DNA of 18,484 nt from Desulfurococcales archaeon (GTDB taxonomy: Archaea > Thermoproteota > Thermoprotei_A > Sulfolobales > Ignisphaeraceae). Where the stretch lies: NCBI GenBank assembly GCA_028276605.1, contig JAPYWC010000004.1, positions 1-18,484 of the forward strand. The letters run 5' to 3'. How positions within the stretch are numbered: position 1 is the stretch's first letter; every line of letters starts with the position of its first letter. The position numbers and the translations under genes were made by a program. Below, piece by piece: positions 1 to 7,276 of the stretch. Below the pieces are notes generated by a model, which made no database searches, was not told the DNA's origin, and saw only the letters and a program-made list of their open reading frames with translations.

Positions 1-241
1 TCAACGGATCGACTCCATCACTTATCTCGAAATAGCTTCCACCCCACTTACTAATTACTTTCTTAATGCTTTGCTTGATGCTATCATCACGAACTTCTGC
101 TATGTAGATTCCTCGTGCACCGAAGGCGCGAGCAACAAGTGCTACATGAGTAGTTACTCTCTTGTCTCTTTGGGGTCTGTGACCTAGCCTTAAGACATAT
201 ACTTCGTTTCCGAGTTCTTCAACTGTTGTACAGCTTGACAT
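1..241 (-). CDS. trm56: tRNA (cytidine(56)-2'-O)-methyltransferase Trm56, N-terminal part (cut by window edge)
   Basis: Translating the minus strand from the ATG at 241 gives 80 open codons running off the window edge. Residues 14-49 contain [15 protein letters not shown], then [17 protein letters not shown]. This is the N-terminal signature of archaeal Trm56, a SPOUT-class enzyme that 2'-O-methylates C56 in the tRNA T-loop using S-adenosylmethionine. A later KWGG motif also fits the family. No other in-frame ATG, GTG or TTG lies between 241 and the conserved block, so the start is well set. The first 52 bases lie inside the 3' end of hflX in another frame, so the gene is probably translated from the same transcript as hflX and the MBF1-like gene. 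The SAM-binding trefoil knot is outside the window. Family assignment rests on recognition of the motif and is strong. Confidence 0.88.
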   Translation of the reverse strand, partial: MSSCTTVEELGNEVYVLRLGHRPQRDKRVTTHVALVARAFGARGIYIAEVRDDSIKQSIKKVISKWGGSYFEISDGVDPL

Positions 242-1332
242 AGGGATTCCTTGAGAGCATCAATATTTAATCCATAATATGCAGATATAGCAATAATTGA
301 ATGCAAATTAATGTTTCTTTTAAGAAGGTATTCACGAATTTCGTCAATTATTTGCTGTACTACACCATTTTCTTTATCGATTAAGTCTATCTTGTTTAAT
401 GCAACTATAGTAGGCTTTCCTTCGATACCAACATTATGCAAGATGCTGAGGACAGATTCAATCTCATTAATAATCAATTCTTTTCTCTTGCTTATATCGA
501 TTACGAGTAAGAGAATGTCAGAGTATTTAATTTCTTCAAGTACAGCCTTAAAAGCTTCTACGATTTCTAAAGGCAAGTCCTTAATGAAACCAATGGTATC
601 GATAAGTACAACCTTATCATTGTCAATACCTTTACACACATTTATTGCATATGTTTTAGGCGTCAATGTTGTAAACATTTCTGTGCCTGTAGGTTTATTT
701 AGTTTTGTTAATGCATTAAATAATGTGGTCTTACCAGCATTAGTATAACCAATGATGGCTATGTGTATCCAGCCCGATTCTTTTCTTTTCTCACGCTCTC
801 TTTCTCGTTTTGCTCTAAGTTCTTCAAGTTCTTCCCTGATTTTAGCAATTCTCCTCCTTATATGTGCATACTGGTAATCAATGGCATATCTACCACTACC
901 AAGAAATCCTGGAAGTTCACCTAGTTTGCTTCTTCTAATCCATTCACGAATAATTGGAAGCTCATGTATTAGCCTTGCAAGTTCTATTTGAAGCATTGCT
1001 TCACGTGAACCTGCATGCATCTGAAATACCCTAAGAATGAGAATTACCTTATCTATTACCTCTACACCAAGCTCCTTCATAAGGCAAGAAAATTGTCGTG
1101 GCTTCAATTGGTCGTATATACAAAGCTTATTTATTTGATCATTCATTATTATGTACTTTACCTTTATCAATTTCCCGTATGTGAGATAACATGTGGAATC
1201 AATATTTGAAACTTCAATAACATGCTTTGGTTCAAAACCAGCTTCTCGTGTAATTGCTAAAATCTCATCTAGGTTTTCTCTATCATTTTTTCTAATGACT
1301 AGGACAACTTCTTCTCTATGTCTATTGCTCAC
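190..1332 (-). CDS. hflX: GTPase HflX
   Basis: 380-residue TRAFAC-class GTPase of the HflX family, which binds the large ribosomal subunit and couples GTP hydrolysis to ribosome rescue or splitting. An N-terminal HflX domain covers roughly residues 1-150, followed by a charged coiled coil at about 157-186 ([18 protein letters not shown]). The G domain follows: G1 GYTNAGKT (195-202), switch II DTIG (245-248), G4 NKID (313-316) and G5 SAY (350-352). The start is GTG; its first bases overlap the stop of the upstream MBF1-like gene as GTGA, which suggests coupled translation. The downstream end overlaps the start of trm56 by 52 bases. Archaeal HflX is known to bind 50S subunits; the specific role here is inferred. 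Length and motifs are complete. Confidence 0.95.
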   Translation of the reverse strand: MSNRHREEVVLVIRKNDRENLDEILAITREAGFEPKHVIEVSNIDSTCYLTYGKLIKVKYIIMNDQINKLCIYDQLKPRQFSCLMKELGVEVIDKVILILRVFQMHAGSREAMLQIELARLIHELPIIREWIRRSKLGELPGFLGSGRYAIDYQYAHIRRRIAKIREELEELRAKREREREKRKESGWIHIAIIGYTNAGKTTLFNALTKLNKPTGTEMFTTLTPKTYAINVCKGIDNDKVVLIDTIGFIKDLPLEIVEAFKAVLEEIKYSDILLLVIDISKRKELIINEIESVLSILHNVGIEGKPTIVALNKIDLIDKENGVVQQIIDEIREYLLKRNINLHSIIAISAYYGLNIDALKESLCQAVQQLKNSETKYMS

Positions 1333-1922
1333 TCATTACCTTCCCTTATCCTTACTATTTCACCTAGCGTAACTTCCTTTAGAGATTCCTTCTTCTCACT
1401 ATATATATCTTCAATGGCTGGCACTAAAAGCTTGATATTTAGAACCTCTTCAAGTCTTTTTGCGAGGTCATGTGAGGGTCTAAGCTTCCCTGACTCAATT
1501 CTTTTAATTATGTTCTCACTAACTTTAACTTTAGCTGCTAGTACTGCTTGGCTCCAGCCTAGAGCTTCCCTAGCTCTTCTAATTCTTTCAGCATAGTCCT
1601 CTACAAGCTCATATTTTTCGTATAGGCTTTGTGATTGTCGTACACCCTTACTTTGCTGGTATACTGTGTTGCTACTACTCCTTCTAATTGTTGCCACGTC
1701 TGGTGCAGAACCTGAAGTTTCAGGCAATCTTCTGATTGGTTGTTGTGTGTATGGTGTTAGAGACGTTGTGAGTTGTTGCACTTTTCTACGTGATGCAATT
1801 TTGCTGTAACAGCCATCACATACCAGAAGCACAGCATTGTCAACTAAGACTCTATGCCCTTTACCAGGTGGTATAATTGCTCCACAAATTTCACATGTTA
1901 ATTCAGTTCTTTTTTCAAGCAC
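1329..1922 (-). CDS. MBF1-like transcription/translation factor (zinc ribbon plus XRE-type helix-turn-helix)
   Basis: Archaeal multiprotein bridging factor 1 homologue. Numbering from the GTG at 1922, an N-terminal zinc ribbon is formed by the Cys pairs CEIC (about 10-13) and CDGC (about 36-39). A low-complexity Ser/Gln/Thr linker follows (about 50-105). The C-terminal Cro/C1 helix-turn-helix (about 110-165) includes LGWSQAVLAAKVKVSENIIKR. Archaeal MBF1 associates with the small ribosomal subunit. A TTG at 1928 in the same frame is possible, but AGGGG sits directly against it; the same AGGGG lies six bases before GTG 1922, so I prefer 1922. The stop overlaps hflX by four bases. A TATA-like element on the minus strand at 1951-1964 would place the transcript start near 1932. 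The gene is divergent from the PAN gene. Confidence 0.9.
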   Translation of the reverse strand: MLEKRTELTCEICGAIIPPGKGHRVLVDNAVLLVCDGCYSKIASRRKVQQLTTSLTPYTQQPIRRLPETSGSAPDVATIRRSSSNTVYQQSKGVRQSQSLYEKYELVEDYAERIRRAREALGWSQAVLAAKVKVSENIIKRIESGKLRPSHDLAKRLEEVLNIKLLVPAIEDIYSEKKESLKEVTLGEIVRIREGNE

Positions 1923-1950
1923 TGGCAACCCCTGCTTGTCATGTCTTCCC

Positions 1951-1964
1951 AGTATAATATACTT
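1951..1964 (-). promoter_or_regulatory. TATA-like promoter element for the MBF1-hflX-trm56 operon
   Basis: Read on the minus strand, the site is AAGTATATTATACT. It lies about 25 bases ahead of the point where a short leader to the GTG/TTG start would begin. It is the best TATA-like match in the 101-base divergent gap. Judged by eye only. Confidence 0.5.
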
Positions 1965-1983
1965 CGCAGTATTAGGAAAAATG

Positions 1984-1990
1984 TTTATAG
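1984..1990 (+). promoter_or_regulatory. TATA-like promoter element for the PAN gene
   Basis: TTTATAG preceded by A-rich sequence (GAAAAATG) that could serve as BRE. It is centred about 43 bases before the PAN ATG, implying a leader of roughly 15-20 bases. No good Shine-Dalgarno sequence is visible before the ATG. Confidence 0.4.
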
Positions 1991-2029
1991 TTTTTTTGTA
2001 CTATTACTTTTTCTTCTGGGTAAAATAAG

Positions 2030-3232
2030 ATGGAGTACGAGAGTAATGCCAATGGAGGCAGAGAAGTGGAGCTGAGCTATGCCGACATACTATCAGCTGA
2101 TGTAGCAACATTGAGAGAGCTTGTACTTAAGTATAAAGAGGAGCTCGAGTATTACAAGTCCCAGGTTGAGAAACTTCTAGCTCCACCATTAGTTGAAGCC
2201 ACATTAATAGACCTTCTACCTGATGGTAGAGCTCTTGTAAAGAGCTCGTCAGGACCTGTACTGATAGTACATGTGCTAGATACTGTTGATAGATCAAAAC
2301 TAAAGCCTGGGGTTTCAGTAGCCTTGAATCAGAGAGGGTCTGCGATAGTTGAGGTCTTGCCTCAAATTGAAGATCCGCAAGTTAGAGTTTTCGAAGTTGT
2401 TGAAAAACCTAATGTAACTTACGATGATATTGGCGGGTTGGAGGAACAAATAGAAGAGTTGAGGGAGGTTATTGAACTCCCCTTAAAGTATCCACATATA
2501 TTTAGATTAATGGGTGTTGAGCCTCCGAAAGGAGTTCTACTCTACGGTCCACCTGGATGTGGAAAGACTTTATTAGCTAAGGCAGTAGCACGTGAAAGCA
2601 ATGCAACATTTATAAGGCTTGTCGCCTCAGAGCTTGCACAAAAGTATATAGGTGAGGGGGCCAGACTTGTTAAAGAGATTTTTAGCTTGGCAAGGAGAAA
2701 AGCACCAGCAATAATACTGATAGATGAGATAGACGCCATTGCTGCTAGGCGTTTAGATGTGGGGACAAGCGGAGAAAGGGAAATTCATAGAACACTAACT
2801 CAGTTGCTAGCGGAACTAGATGGGTTTGATCCTTTAGATAACGTAAAGGTTATTGCAACTACAAATAGAATAGACGTATTAGATCCTGCACTTCTACGTC
2901 CTGGTCGTTTTGATAAAATAATTGAAATACCATTACCGGATCTTAGAGGGAGATATGAAATCTTCAAGATACACACTAGAAAAATGCCTTTAGCAAAGGA
3001 TGTTGACTTGTATGAACTAGCAAAAATCACTAAAGGTGCTACAGGAGCTGATATCAAGGCTATATGCACAGAAGCAGCAATGCACGCTATTAGAAACGGT
3101 AGATACATTGTTGAGATGAAGGACTTTATGTATGCTATTGATAAAGTTTTGAAGAAGAGGTTTAGACCCTACGCAGGTTATGGATTTGCATCAAACCAGA
3201 ATATGATCTTTACTGATCGGTATCATGTATAG
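2030..3232 (+). CDS. pan: Proteasome-activating nucleotidase (PAN, AAA+ ATPase)
   Basis: 400-residue homologue of the 19S regulatory ATPases. A PAN hexamer unfolds substrates and feeds them into the 20S proteasome in the cytoplasm. In order: N-terminal coiled coil (about 24-50), OB domain (about 55-115), then the AAA+ module. The AAA+ module has Walker A GPPGCGKT (173-180), pore loop KYIG (205-208), Walker B ILIDEID (229-235), sensor-1 TTN (277-279), arginine fingers R290 and R293 (LLRPGRFD) and a C-terminal helical domain (about 310-380). Length is normal. The C-terminus is odd: it ends Tyr-His-Val, so the penultimate Tyr of the HbYX motif used to dock on the 20S core is His. The next gene begins within ten bases of the stop, and a PAC2-family gene follows, suggesting a proteasome-related operon. 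Confidence 0.96.
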   Translation: MEYESNANGGREVELSYADILSADVATLRELVLKYKEELEYYKSQVEKLLAPPLVEATLIDLLPDGRALVKSSSGPVLIVHVLDTVDRSKLKPGVSVALNQRGSAIVEVLPQIEDPQVRVFEVVEKPNVTYDDIGGLEEQIEELREVIELPLKYPHIFRLMGVEPPKGVLLYGPPGCGKTLLAKAVARESNATFIRLVASELAQKYIGEGARLVKEIFSLARRKAPAIILIDEIDAIAARRLDVGTSGEREIHRTLTQLLAELDGFDPLDNVKVIATTNRIDVLDPALLRPGRFDKIIEIPLPDLRGRYEIFKIHTRKMPLAKDVDLYELAKITKGATGADIKAICTEAAMHAIRNGRYIVEMKDFMYAIDKVLKKRFRPYAGYGFASNQNMIFTDRYHV

Positions 3233-3241
3233 TTATTGGTG

Positions 3242-3796
3242 ATGAATCAGGTGCAACGTATTTACAATGCAGTGGAAAGAGAATTGAATTGTAGAGCTAT
3301 TGAGAGAGAAGAGGACATAGAAATGCTGGTAAATCTTCTAGTATATTTCTACGGTATACATGCACAACAAGCAATTAATTATCTGGATTTAGGTAGTGTG
3401 AGATTCTGTTACTCCAGATCCACGGGAAGATTAAGGAGAATAGTGCAGGGATCCGAGGAACTCGCATTCATAAGGCCTTCAGACTTTAGGCTTATACCAA
3501 GGCTAACCATGGCAATAATATTACAGAAGGTTCTTCCCTATCCCAAATCTCGTGTTGTTGTAGTCAATGAAATTGTTGATGACATTTTAGAGGGGCATAC
3601 AGTATTTTCAAAGCATGTTATAGGAGGAGACCCTACAATAAGACCCGGTGACGAGGTTCTTATAGTTAATGAAGAAGATAAGCTAATAGGTGTTGGAAGA
3701 GCATTAATCAGTTTTGAGACAATGATCACAGCTTTTATGGGTCCAGCAGTTCAGATTAGGGAGAAGGTAAAGAAAGATGAAAAGAAAGGAATATAA
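3242..3796 (+). CDS. TGT C2-PUA protein: likely C-terminal, RNA-binding half of archaeosine tRNA-guanine transglycosylase
   Basis: 184 residues from the ATG at 3242; TTG 3236 and GTG 3239 in the same frame are possible starts. About residues 30-95 resemble the C2 domain of archaeal TGT, with an SRSTGRLRRIV block and a LAFIRPSDF block. The boundary strand LPYPKSRVVVV then leads into a PUA domain (about 100-172) with VFSKHVIGGDPTIRP, GDEVLIVNEEDKLIGVGRAL and a closing GPAVQIRE. In full-length archaeosine TGT the same C2 and PUA blocks follow the catalytic and C1 domains. The catalytic protein at 5573-7180 lacks them. I infer that this protein supplies the tRNA-acceptor-stem-binding half in trans. 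It follows PAN closely and overlaps the PAC2 gene by 20 bases. A general PUA RNA-binding protein is the cautious alternative. Confidence 0.8.
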   Translation: MNQVQRIYNAVERELNCRAIEREEDIEMLVNLLVYFYGIHAQQAINYLDLGSVRFCYSRSTGRLRRIVQGSEELAFIRPSDFRLIPRLTMAIILQKVLPYPKSRVVVVNEIVDDILEGHTVFSKHVIGGDPTIRPGDEVLIVNEEDKLIGVGRALISFETMITAFMGPAVQIREKVKKDEKKGI

Positions 3797-4520
3797 GCTA
3801 AGAATAATGGATAACAGCGTCAAGGAGCTTAGTAATAGATTGCAGAGGAATGTATTTATAACAGGATTTCAAGGATTTGGCGGAGTTGGCTATCTCACAA
3901 CTAGGTACATAGTAACAAAATTAAATATGAGGCTCGTAGGACGTATAGAACCTCTTGAAATACCTGACTTTACATCCGTTGAGGATTATGGTTTTAGTTA
4001 TCCTCATGAGATATTCCTTACTACACTTAACGATACTAATATTTTTGTCTTGTTAAATAGGGTAAACCCTGAAAGAAAACGATTATCGAATTTTGTTGAG
4101 ACGGTTATGGAGGCCATTAAGGAACTTCACATAAATGAAGTTTACCTAGTAGGAGGTCTTGATGTAAGATTTCGTGAGGGAAACGAAGAATTTAGATGGC
4201 TTAAAACATCGTCAGCTTCGGTAAGCATAGAAGCTCCATACTTTATCAAGGGCGCATATATAGTTGGTCCGCTTGCAGCTTTGCTATTATCGCTTGAGAA
4301 AAGCGGTATTCCGGCTATAGCTGTATTCCCCTACACAGAACCTGAAAGCATAGATCCAAAAGCAGCTGCTATAGCAATTAAGGTGCTCAGTTCTCTATTA
4401 AAGATTGAGATCGATGTAAGTGAACTAATGAATTATGCTGAAAGGATAGAAGAGATGGAGAAGAATATACAAGAAATACTGACAAGCATTGAGAGAAAGG
4501 AAAGTATTATGCATACATAA
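3777..4520 (+). CDS. PAC2-family protein (proteasome assembly chaperone-like)
   Basis: 247-residue protein of the PAC2 family, which includes the archaeal proteasome assembly chaperone homologues PbaA and PbaB. The family opening is present as FITGFQGFGGVGYLTTRYIV (28-47), followed by a conserved acidic region with DFTSVEDYG, and VYLVGGLDVR (about 143-152). A Gly-rich IVGPLAALLL and a GIPAIAVFPYTE strand come later. A C-terminal Glu-rich helix (about 217-242) is likely coiled coil. AAGGT eight bases before ATG 3777 supports this start, which overlaps the upstream gene by 20 bases; M11 is an alternative. The tail ends in MHT and has no HbYX motif, so docking on the 20S core as described for PbaB is not evident. 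Placement after PAN supports a proteasome role, but the exact substrate is unknown. Confidence 0.85.
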   Translation: MKRKEYKLRIMDNSVKELSNRLQRNVFITGFQGFGGVGYLTTRYIVTKLNMRLVGRIEPLEIPDFTSVEDYGFSYPHEIFLTTLNDTNIFVLLNRVNPERKRLSNFVETVMEAIKELHINEVYLVGGLDVRFREGNEEFRWLKTSSASVSIEAPYFIKGAYIVGPLAALLLSLEKSGIPAIAVFPYTEPESIDPKAAAIAIKVLSSLLKIEIDVSELMNYAERIEEMEKNIQEILTSIERKESIMHT

Positions 4521-4552
4521 ATAGAATTGATGAAAGCGATTTTGAATCTAAC

Positions 4553-4918
4553 TTATGATTGGGGTACTATTTTGACGTATACCTTGTCCATTACTTTGAA
4601 TTCTGAGAAGGTCTCAGGTTTCTGAGTCGATAAAATTAAAATGAATCCCCACAAACTTATGTAAATAACGTAATTTGAGTTCTCCATTCTCTTAGAGATT
4701 ACATATCCATGCGCTACAAAATCCCTTCCTTCAACATACTGAGGCAATGATTTTGATATAATCACGCTAACTTTTTCCCCTACCTTAAATATATTTACCT
4801 TTCTATGAATATCCATTTTTATCTTGATATTATCATTACAGCTAAGCTCCATTATGCTTATATCCGGCAGGTACGAGCTTTGCATGTTCTCTATTTTGCA
4901 TGTTGTTTCAAAGCTCAT
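4553..4918 (-). CDS. rpoG: DNA-directed RNA polymerase subunit G (Rpb8 homologue)
   Basis: 121 residues from the ATG at 4918. The pattern VAHGYV followed after about 14 residues by ISLWGFILIL matches the GHGYV ... SLWG core of crenarchaeal RpoG, the archaeal counterpart of eukaryotic Rpb8. The N-terminal strand (MSFETTCKIENMQSS) also lines up with the family start. The open frame extends to a GTG at 4960, but GAGGT sits seven bases before ATG 4918. A TTTAAAT box on the minus strand (4961-4967) would start the transcript near 4938, downstream of that GTG. The gene is convergent with the PAC2 gene (32-base gap) and divergent from the Sm-like gene. The sequence is poorly conserved, so it is easily left as hypothetical; I am fairly sure of the family from the SLWG block. 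Confidence 0.8.
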   Translation of the reverse strand: MSFETTCKIENMQSSYLPDISIMELSCNDNIKIKMDIHRKVNIFKVGEKVSVIISKSLPQYVEGRDFVAHGYVISKRMENSNYVIYISLWGFILILSTQKPETFSEFKVMDKVYVKIVPQS

Positions 4919-4960
4919 AGTCATAACCTCACTAAGCATTGTGTCAGTAACACGTATCAC

Positions 4961-4967
4961 ATTTAAA
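4961..4967 (-). promoter_or_regulatory. TATA-like promoter element for rpoG
   Basis: On the minus strand the site reads AGTTTAAATG around a TTTAAAT core, about 45 bases before the preferred ATG at 4918. A transcript start some 26 bases downstream gives a leader of about 20 bases that keeps the GAGGT Shine-Dalgarno. This placement argues against the upstream GTG start. Confidence 0.45.
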
Positions 4968-5072
4968 CTTCTGCTAAATAAAAGCTTGTGAGAGGATTTG
5001 CTTAGAAATGACTCCTTTTAGAGAATCTTAATGATGCTGATCGTTGATCTAAATTAGGTCTAGGTTACGGTG

Positions 5073-5080
5073 TATTTAAA
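5073..5080 (+). promoter_or_regulatory. TATA-like promoter element for the SmAP-tgtA operon
   Basis: TATTTAAA lies 33-40 bases before the ATG at 5113. It predicts a transcript start near 5103, giving a short leader. Confidence 0.45.
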
Positions 5081-5112
5081 GCTTTTAATCATACTGGCAT
5101 CTACTATAGAGG

Positions 5113-5568
5113 ATGTTGGGTGCAAAAAAGATGAGTGTTGGCGTCCGAAGTCTTGCAGGGGAGCTCTCTAAGGCACTTGACAAAAAGGTTACGGTAAGAC
5201 TAGCTGATGGCAAAACATACGTAGGGAGACTTCTCTCCTTTGATCAGAATATGTTACACCTTGTTTTAGGAGATGTAGAAAGTAGTGATGGAGCTAAGTA
5301 CTACAGGGTCATAATTCATGGTTCTCGTGTATCAGAAATAATTATTCAGGAACAACCCGTATTTAATGCAGAGGAATTTGCTCAACTTCTTCAAGCAAAA
5401 CTTGGGCTTAGATCTGATGTAATTAAAGTTCTTTACGATGTTAATGCGGTGGTGATTTACGATAGAATAAAGGTTAGCGAAGCAGGTGTTGAAGGTTCGG
5501 GAAGTCTTGCTCAGAAAGTTTATGAATTATATGTCGAGTATATGGAGAGCAAGAAGAAAGGACGATAA
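5113..5568 (+). CDS. Sm-like archaeal protein, SmAP3 type (Sm fold plus C-terminal domain)
   Basis: 151 residues. The Sm1 motif spans about 24-55, with KKVTVRLADGKTYVGRLLSF then DQNMLHLVLGDV. The Sm2 motif is at about 64-77, reading YRVIIHGSRVSEI where typical Sm proteins have an IRG-type turn. Residues 83-148 form an extra alpha/beta domain, as in the SmAP3 class of crenarchaea. Sm-like proteins form rings that bind U-rich RNA; the partners of this class are not well known. The Asp-x-Asn of Sm1 is kept, while the Arg of the Sm2 RNA-binding turn is His. ATG 5113 follows AGAGG directly; ATG 5131 has GGGTG about nine bases upstream and may be the true start. Only four bases separate it from tgtA, so the two are probably co-transcribed. 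Confidence 0.85.
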   Translation: MLGAKKMSVGVRSLAGELSKALDKKVTVRLADGKTYVGRLLSFDQNMLHLVLGDVESSDGAKYYRVIIHGSRVSEIIIQEQPVFNAEEFAQLLQAKLGLRSDVIKVLYDVNAVVIYDRIKVSEAGVEGSGSLAQKVYELYVEYMESKKKGR

Positions 5569-5572
5569 AAAA

Positions 5573-7180
5573 ATGTTTGAAATAAGGGATATTGACTTAG
5601 CTGGTAGAATAGGGAAGTTGAAAACAAAGTCTGGAGTAATTGAGACGCCATATCTTTTTCCTGTTATAGATCCAACACTTAAGGAGCAGTATGTAAAACC
5701 TAATGAGATGCTGAACCTAGGCTTTTCCGGCATTATAACTAATGCTTACCTACTAAAGAAACATGTTGGCATAGACTATGATGTACACAAGTATTTGGGG
5801 TTTGAAGGAGTTATAATGACAGATTCCGGGGCTTATCAAATACTTAAGTATGGTCACGTCGACGTTACGAATAGTGAGATCCTAGAATATCAATGCACTA
5901 TAAGAAGTGACATAGGTGTAATACTTGACATTCCAACAACGTATGAAGCGTCGTATGAAGAGGCCTATAATAGCGCCTTTATAACGCTTCAGAGGGCAGA
6001 GGAGGCAATAAGAATCATTACCTCTCAATACTGTAAGGACATTCTTTGGGTTTTGCCTATACAAGGCGGTGTCCATATAGAAATTCTGCGTGAATTTGCC
6101 AAGAAGTCTGTTGAAGTATTCTATAATGGATTTAGCATTTTTGCTGTTGGGAGTCCTACAACATTGCTAGAGCAGTACATGTTTGATAAAGTGATTGACA
6201 TGATTTTTGCTGTCAGATCCTCAATTCCATTTGCAGCACCTCTACATCTGTTTGGCGCAGGACACCCATTGATACTACCGTTTGCGGTAGCCCTAGGTGT
6301 AGATTTATTCGATTCTGCAAGTTACATACTTTATGCAAAAGATGGTAGGTATATTACTAGGAGAGGAACATATAGATTTGAAGAGTTGGAGTATTTTCCA
6401 TGTTCATGCCCGGTATGCAGCAAATATTCGCCACGTGAACTACGTGAAATGGCTGAGCATGAACGTATTAAACTTCTTGCACTACATAACCTCTATGTGC
6501 TTATAGAAGAGTTAAAGGAGATTAAGCAAGCAATAAAGGAGAATAGATTTTGGGAATATTTAGAGGCAAGAGCTCAAGTCCATCCAGCAGCTAGAAGGGC
6601 GTTTAATAGGCTTCTTCAATACCTTGAGTTTCTTTATAAGCATACCCCTTACTCAAGTCCAGATTCAAGGGCAGTGTTCATTTTATCTAGTGATTCTGTA
6701 TATAATCCAAGGGTTTTGATTCCCAGAAGAAAGGTATTATCAATTGGGCGTATACAGTCTAGAAACAAGAAAGTAATTGTCTTGGTACCTTACATTTCTA
6801 AAAATTCAATGCGTATACAAAATATTATAGATGATTTAATAAGTCGTAGCGGAATTGAAGCTTCTTCCATTATGGTATATCTATATTTGCCTGTTTTGGG
6901 TTTAGTTCCTTTACGGCTAATGAGTGTGTATCCATTTTCCCAGTTTGAGGTGGGGTTGAAGGTCACAGAAGAAATTATTAATGATCTAGCGTATCTGATG
7001 CTTGAGCTAATTTTGTTATCTGGAAAAACTAAGAAGGTTATTGTGCTTTGGTGCATGAATATACAGTGGAACACGATGTTAATAAATAGGCTTATTCAAA
7101 TAGTTAAGAATAGTATGTTAGAAGAAAATGTACATTTTGTTCCTGATGTATGTGAAAATGTTGAAATAAACCTTTACTGA
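5573..7180 (+). CDS. tgtA: Archaeosine tRNA-guanine transglycosylase, catalytic and C1-like domains; no PUA domain
   Basis: 535 residues. It exchanges guanine 15 of tRNA for preQ0 in archaeosine synthesis. The TGT barrel (about 1-310) has TDSGAYQ (D84), the nucleophile region VDLFDSASY (D247) and the zinc site C277, C279, C282 and H305 (CSCPVC plus LLALHN). ELREMAEHERIKLLALHNLY and the following helices match full-length archaeal TGTs. Residues about 365-500 look like the C1 domain, with LGLVPLRLMSVYPFSQFE. The protein then ends, without the C2 and PUA domains that normally bring archaeosine TGT to about 580 residues; the gene at 3242-3796 carries those blocks. The open frame extends upstream to 5486 but overlaps the Sm gene. 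ATG 5573 starts the family homology and has AAAGGA in the preceding gene end. Confidence 0.92.
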   Translation: MFEIRDIDLAGRIGKLKTKSGVIETPYLFPVIDPTLKEQYVKPNEMLNLGFSGIITNAYLLKKHVGIDYDVHKYLGFEGVIMTDSGAYQILKYGHVDVTNSEILEYQCTIRSDIGVILDIPTTYEASYEEAYNSAFITLQRAEEAIRIITSQYCKDILWVLPIQGGVHIEILREFAKKSVEVFYNGFSIFAVGSPTTLLEQYMFDKVIDMIFAVRSSIPFAAPLHLFGAGHPLILPFAVALGVDLFDSASYILYAKDGRYITRRGTYRFEELEYFPCSCPVCSKYSPRELREMAEHERIKLLALHNLYVLIEELKEIKQAIKENRFWEYLEARAQVHPAARRAFNRLLQYLEFLYKHTPYSSPDSRAVFILSSDSVYNPRVLIPRRKVLSIGRIQSRNKKVIVLVPYISKNSMRIQNIIDDLISRSGIEASSIMVYLYLPVLGLVPLRLMSVYPFSQFEVGLKVTEEIINDLAYLMLELILLSGKTKKVIVLWCMNIQWNTMLINRLIQIVKNSMLEENVHFVPDVCENVEINLY

Positions 7181-7215
7181 AAGAGCATCTGCTTTTGGTT
7201 GGAGTTTCTTTCAGT
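7176..7215 (+). terminator. Perfect 9-bp inverted repeat at the 3' end of tgtA
   Basis: ACTGAAAGA (7176-7184) is exactly complementary to TCTTTCAGT (7207-7215) across a 22-base loop. The left arm includes the tgtA stop codon. A G-T pair extends the stem by one. It may mark the 3' end of the SmAP-tgtA transcript or protect it. There is no long U-tract directly after it, so termination is uncertain. Confidence 0.35.
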
Positions 7216-7236
7216 CTGTAACTAAGTTGAATAACA

Positions 7237-7244
7237 TTATATAA
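7237..7244 (+). promoter_or_regulatory. TATA-like promoter element for the HerA-like ATPase gene
   Basis: TTATATAA followed by GG, centred about 36 bases before ATG 7277. The predicted transcript start is near 7266, leaving a leader of about ten bases. Confidence 0.45.
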
Positions 7245-7276
7245 GGCTCTTTTTGTCACTGGAAGGTGTAGTGCCG

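Noticed and set aside
311..748. Plus-strand open frame opposite hflX
   Set aside because: Shadow of the HflX G domain coding sequence; low-complexity Ser/Ile/Leu product with no family features.
5028..5060. ATGATGC and CTGA near each other, resembling C/D-box RNA elements
   Set aside because: The boxes are adjacent with no room for a guide, and the C box is imperfect; no matching C'/D' pair.
5486..5572. N-terminal extension of 29 codons on the archaeosine TGT frame
   Set aside because: It overlaps the Sm-like gene and has no family similarity; homology starts exactly at ATG 5573.
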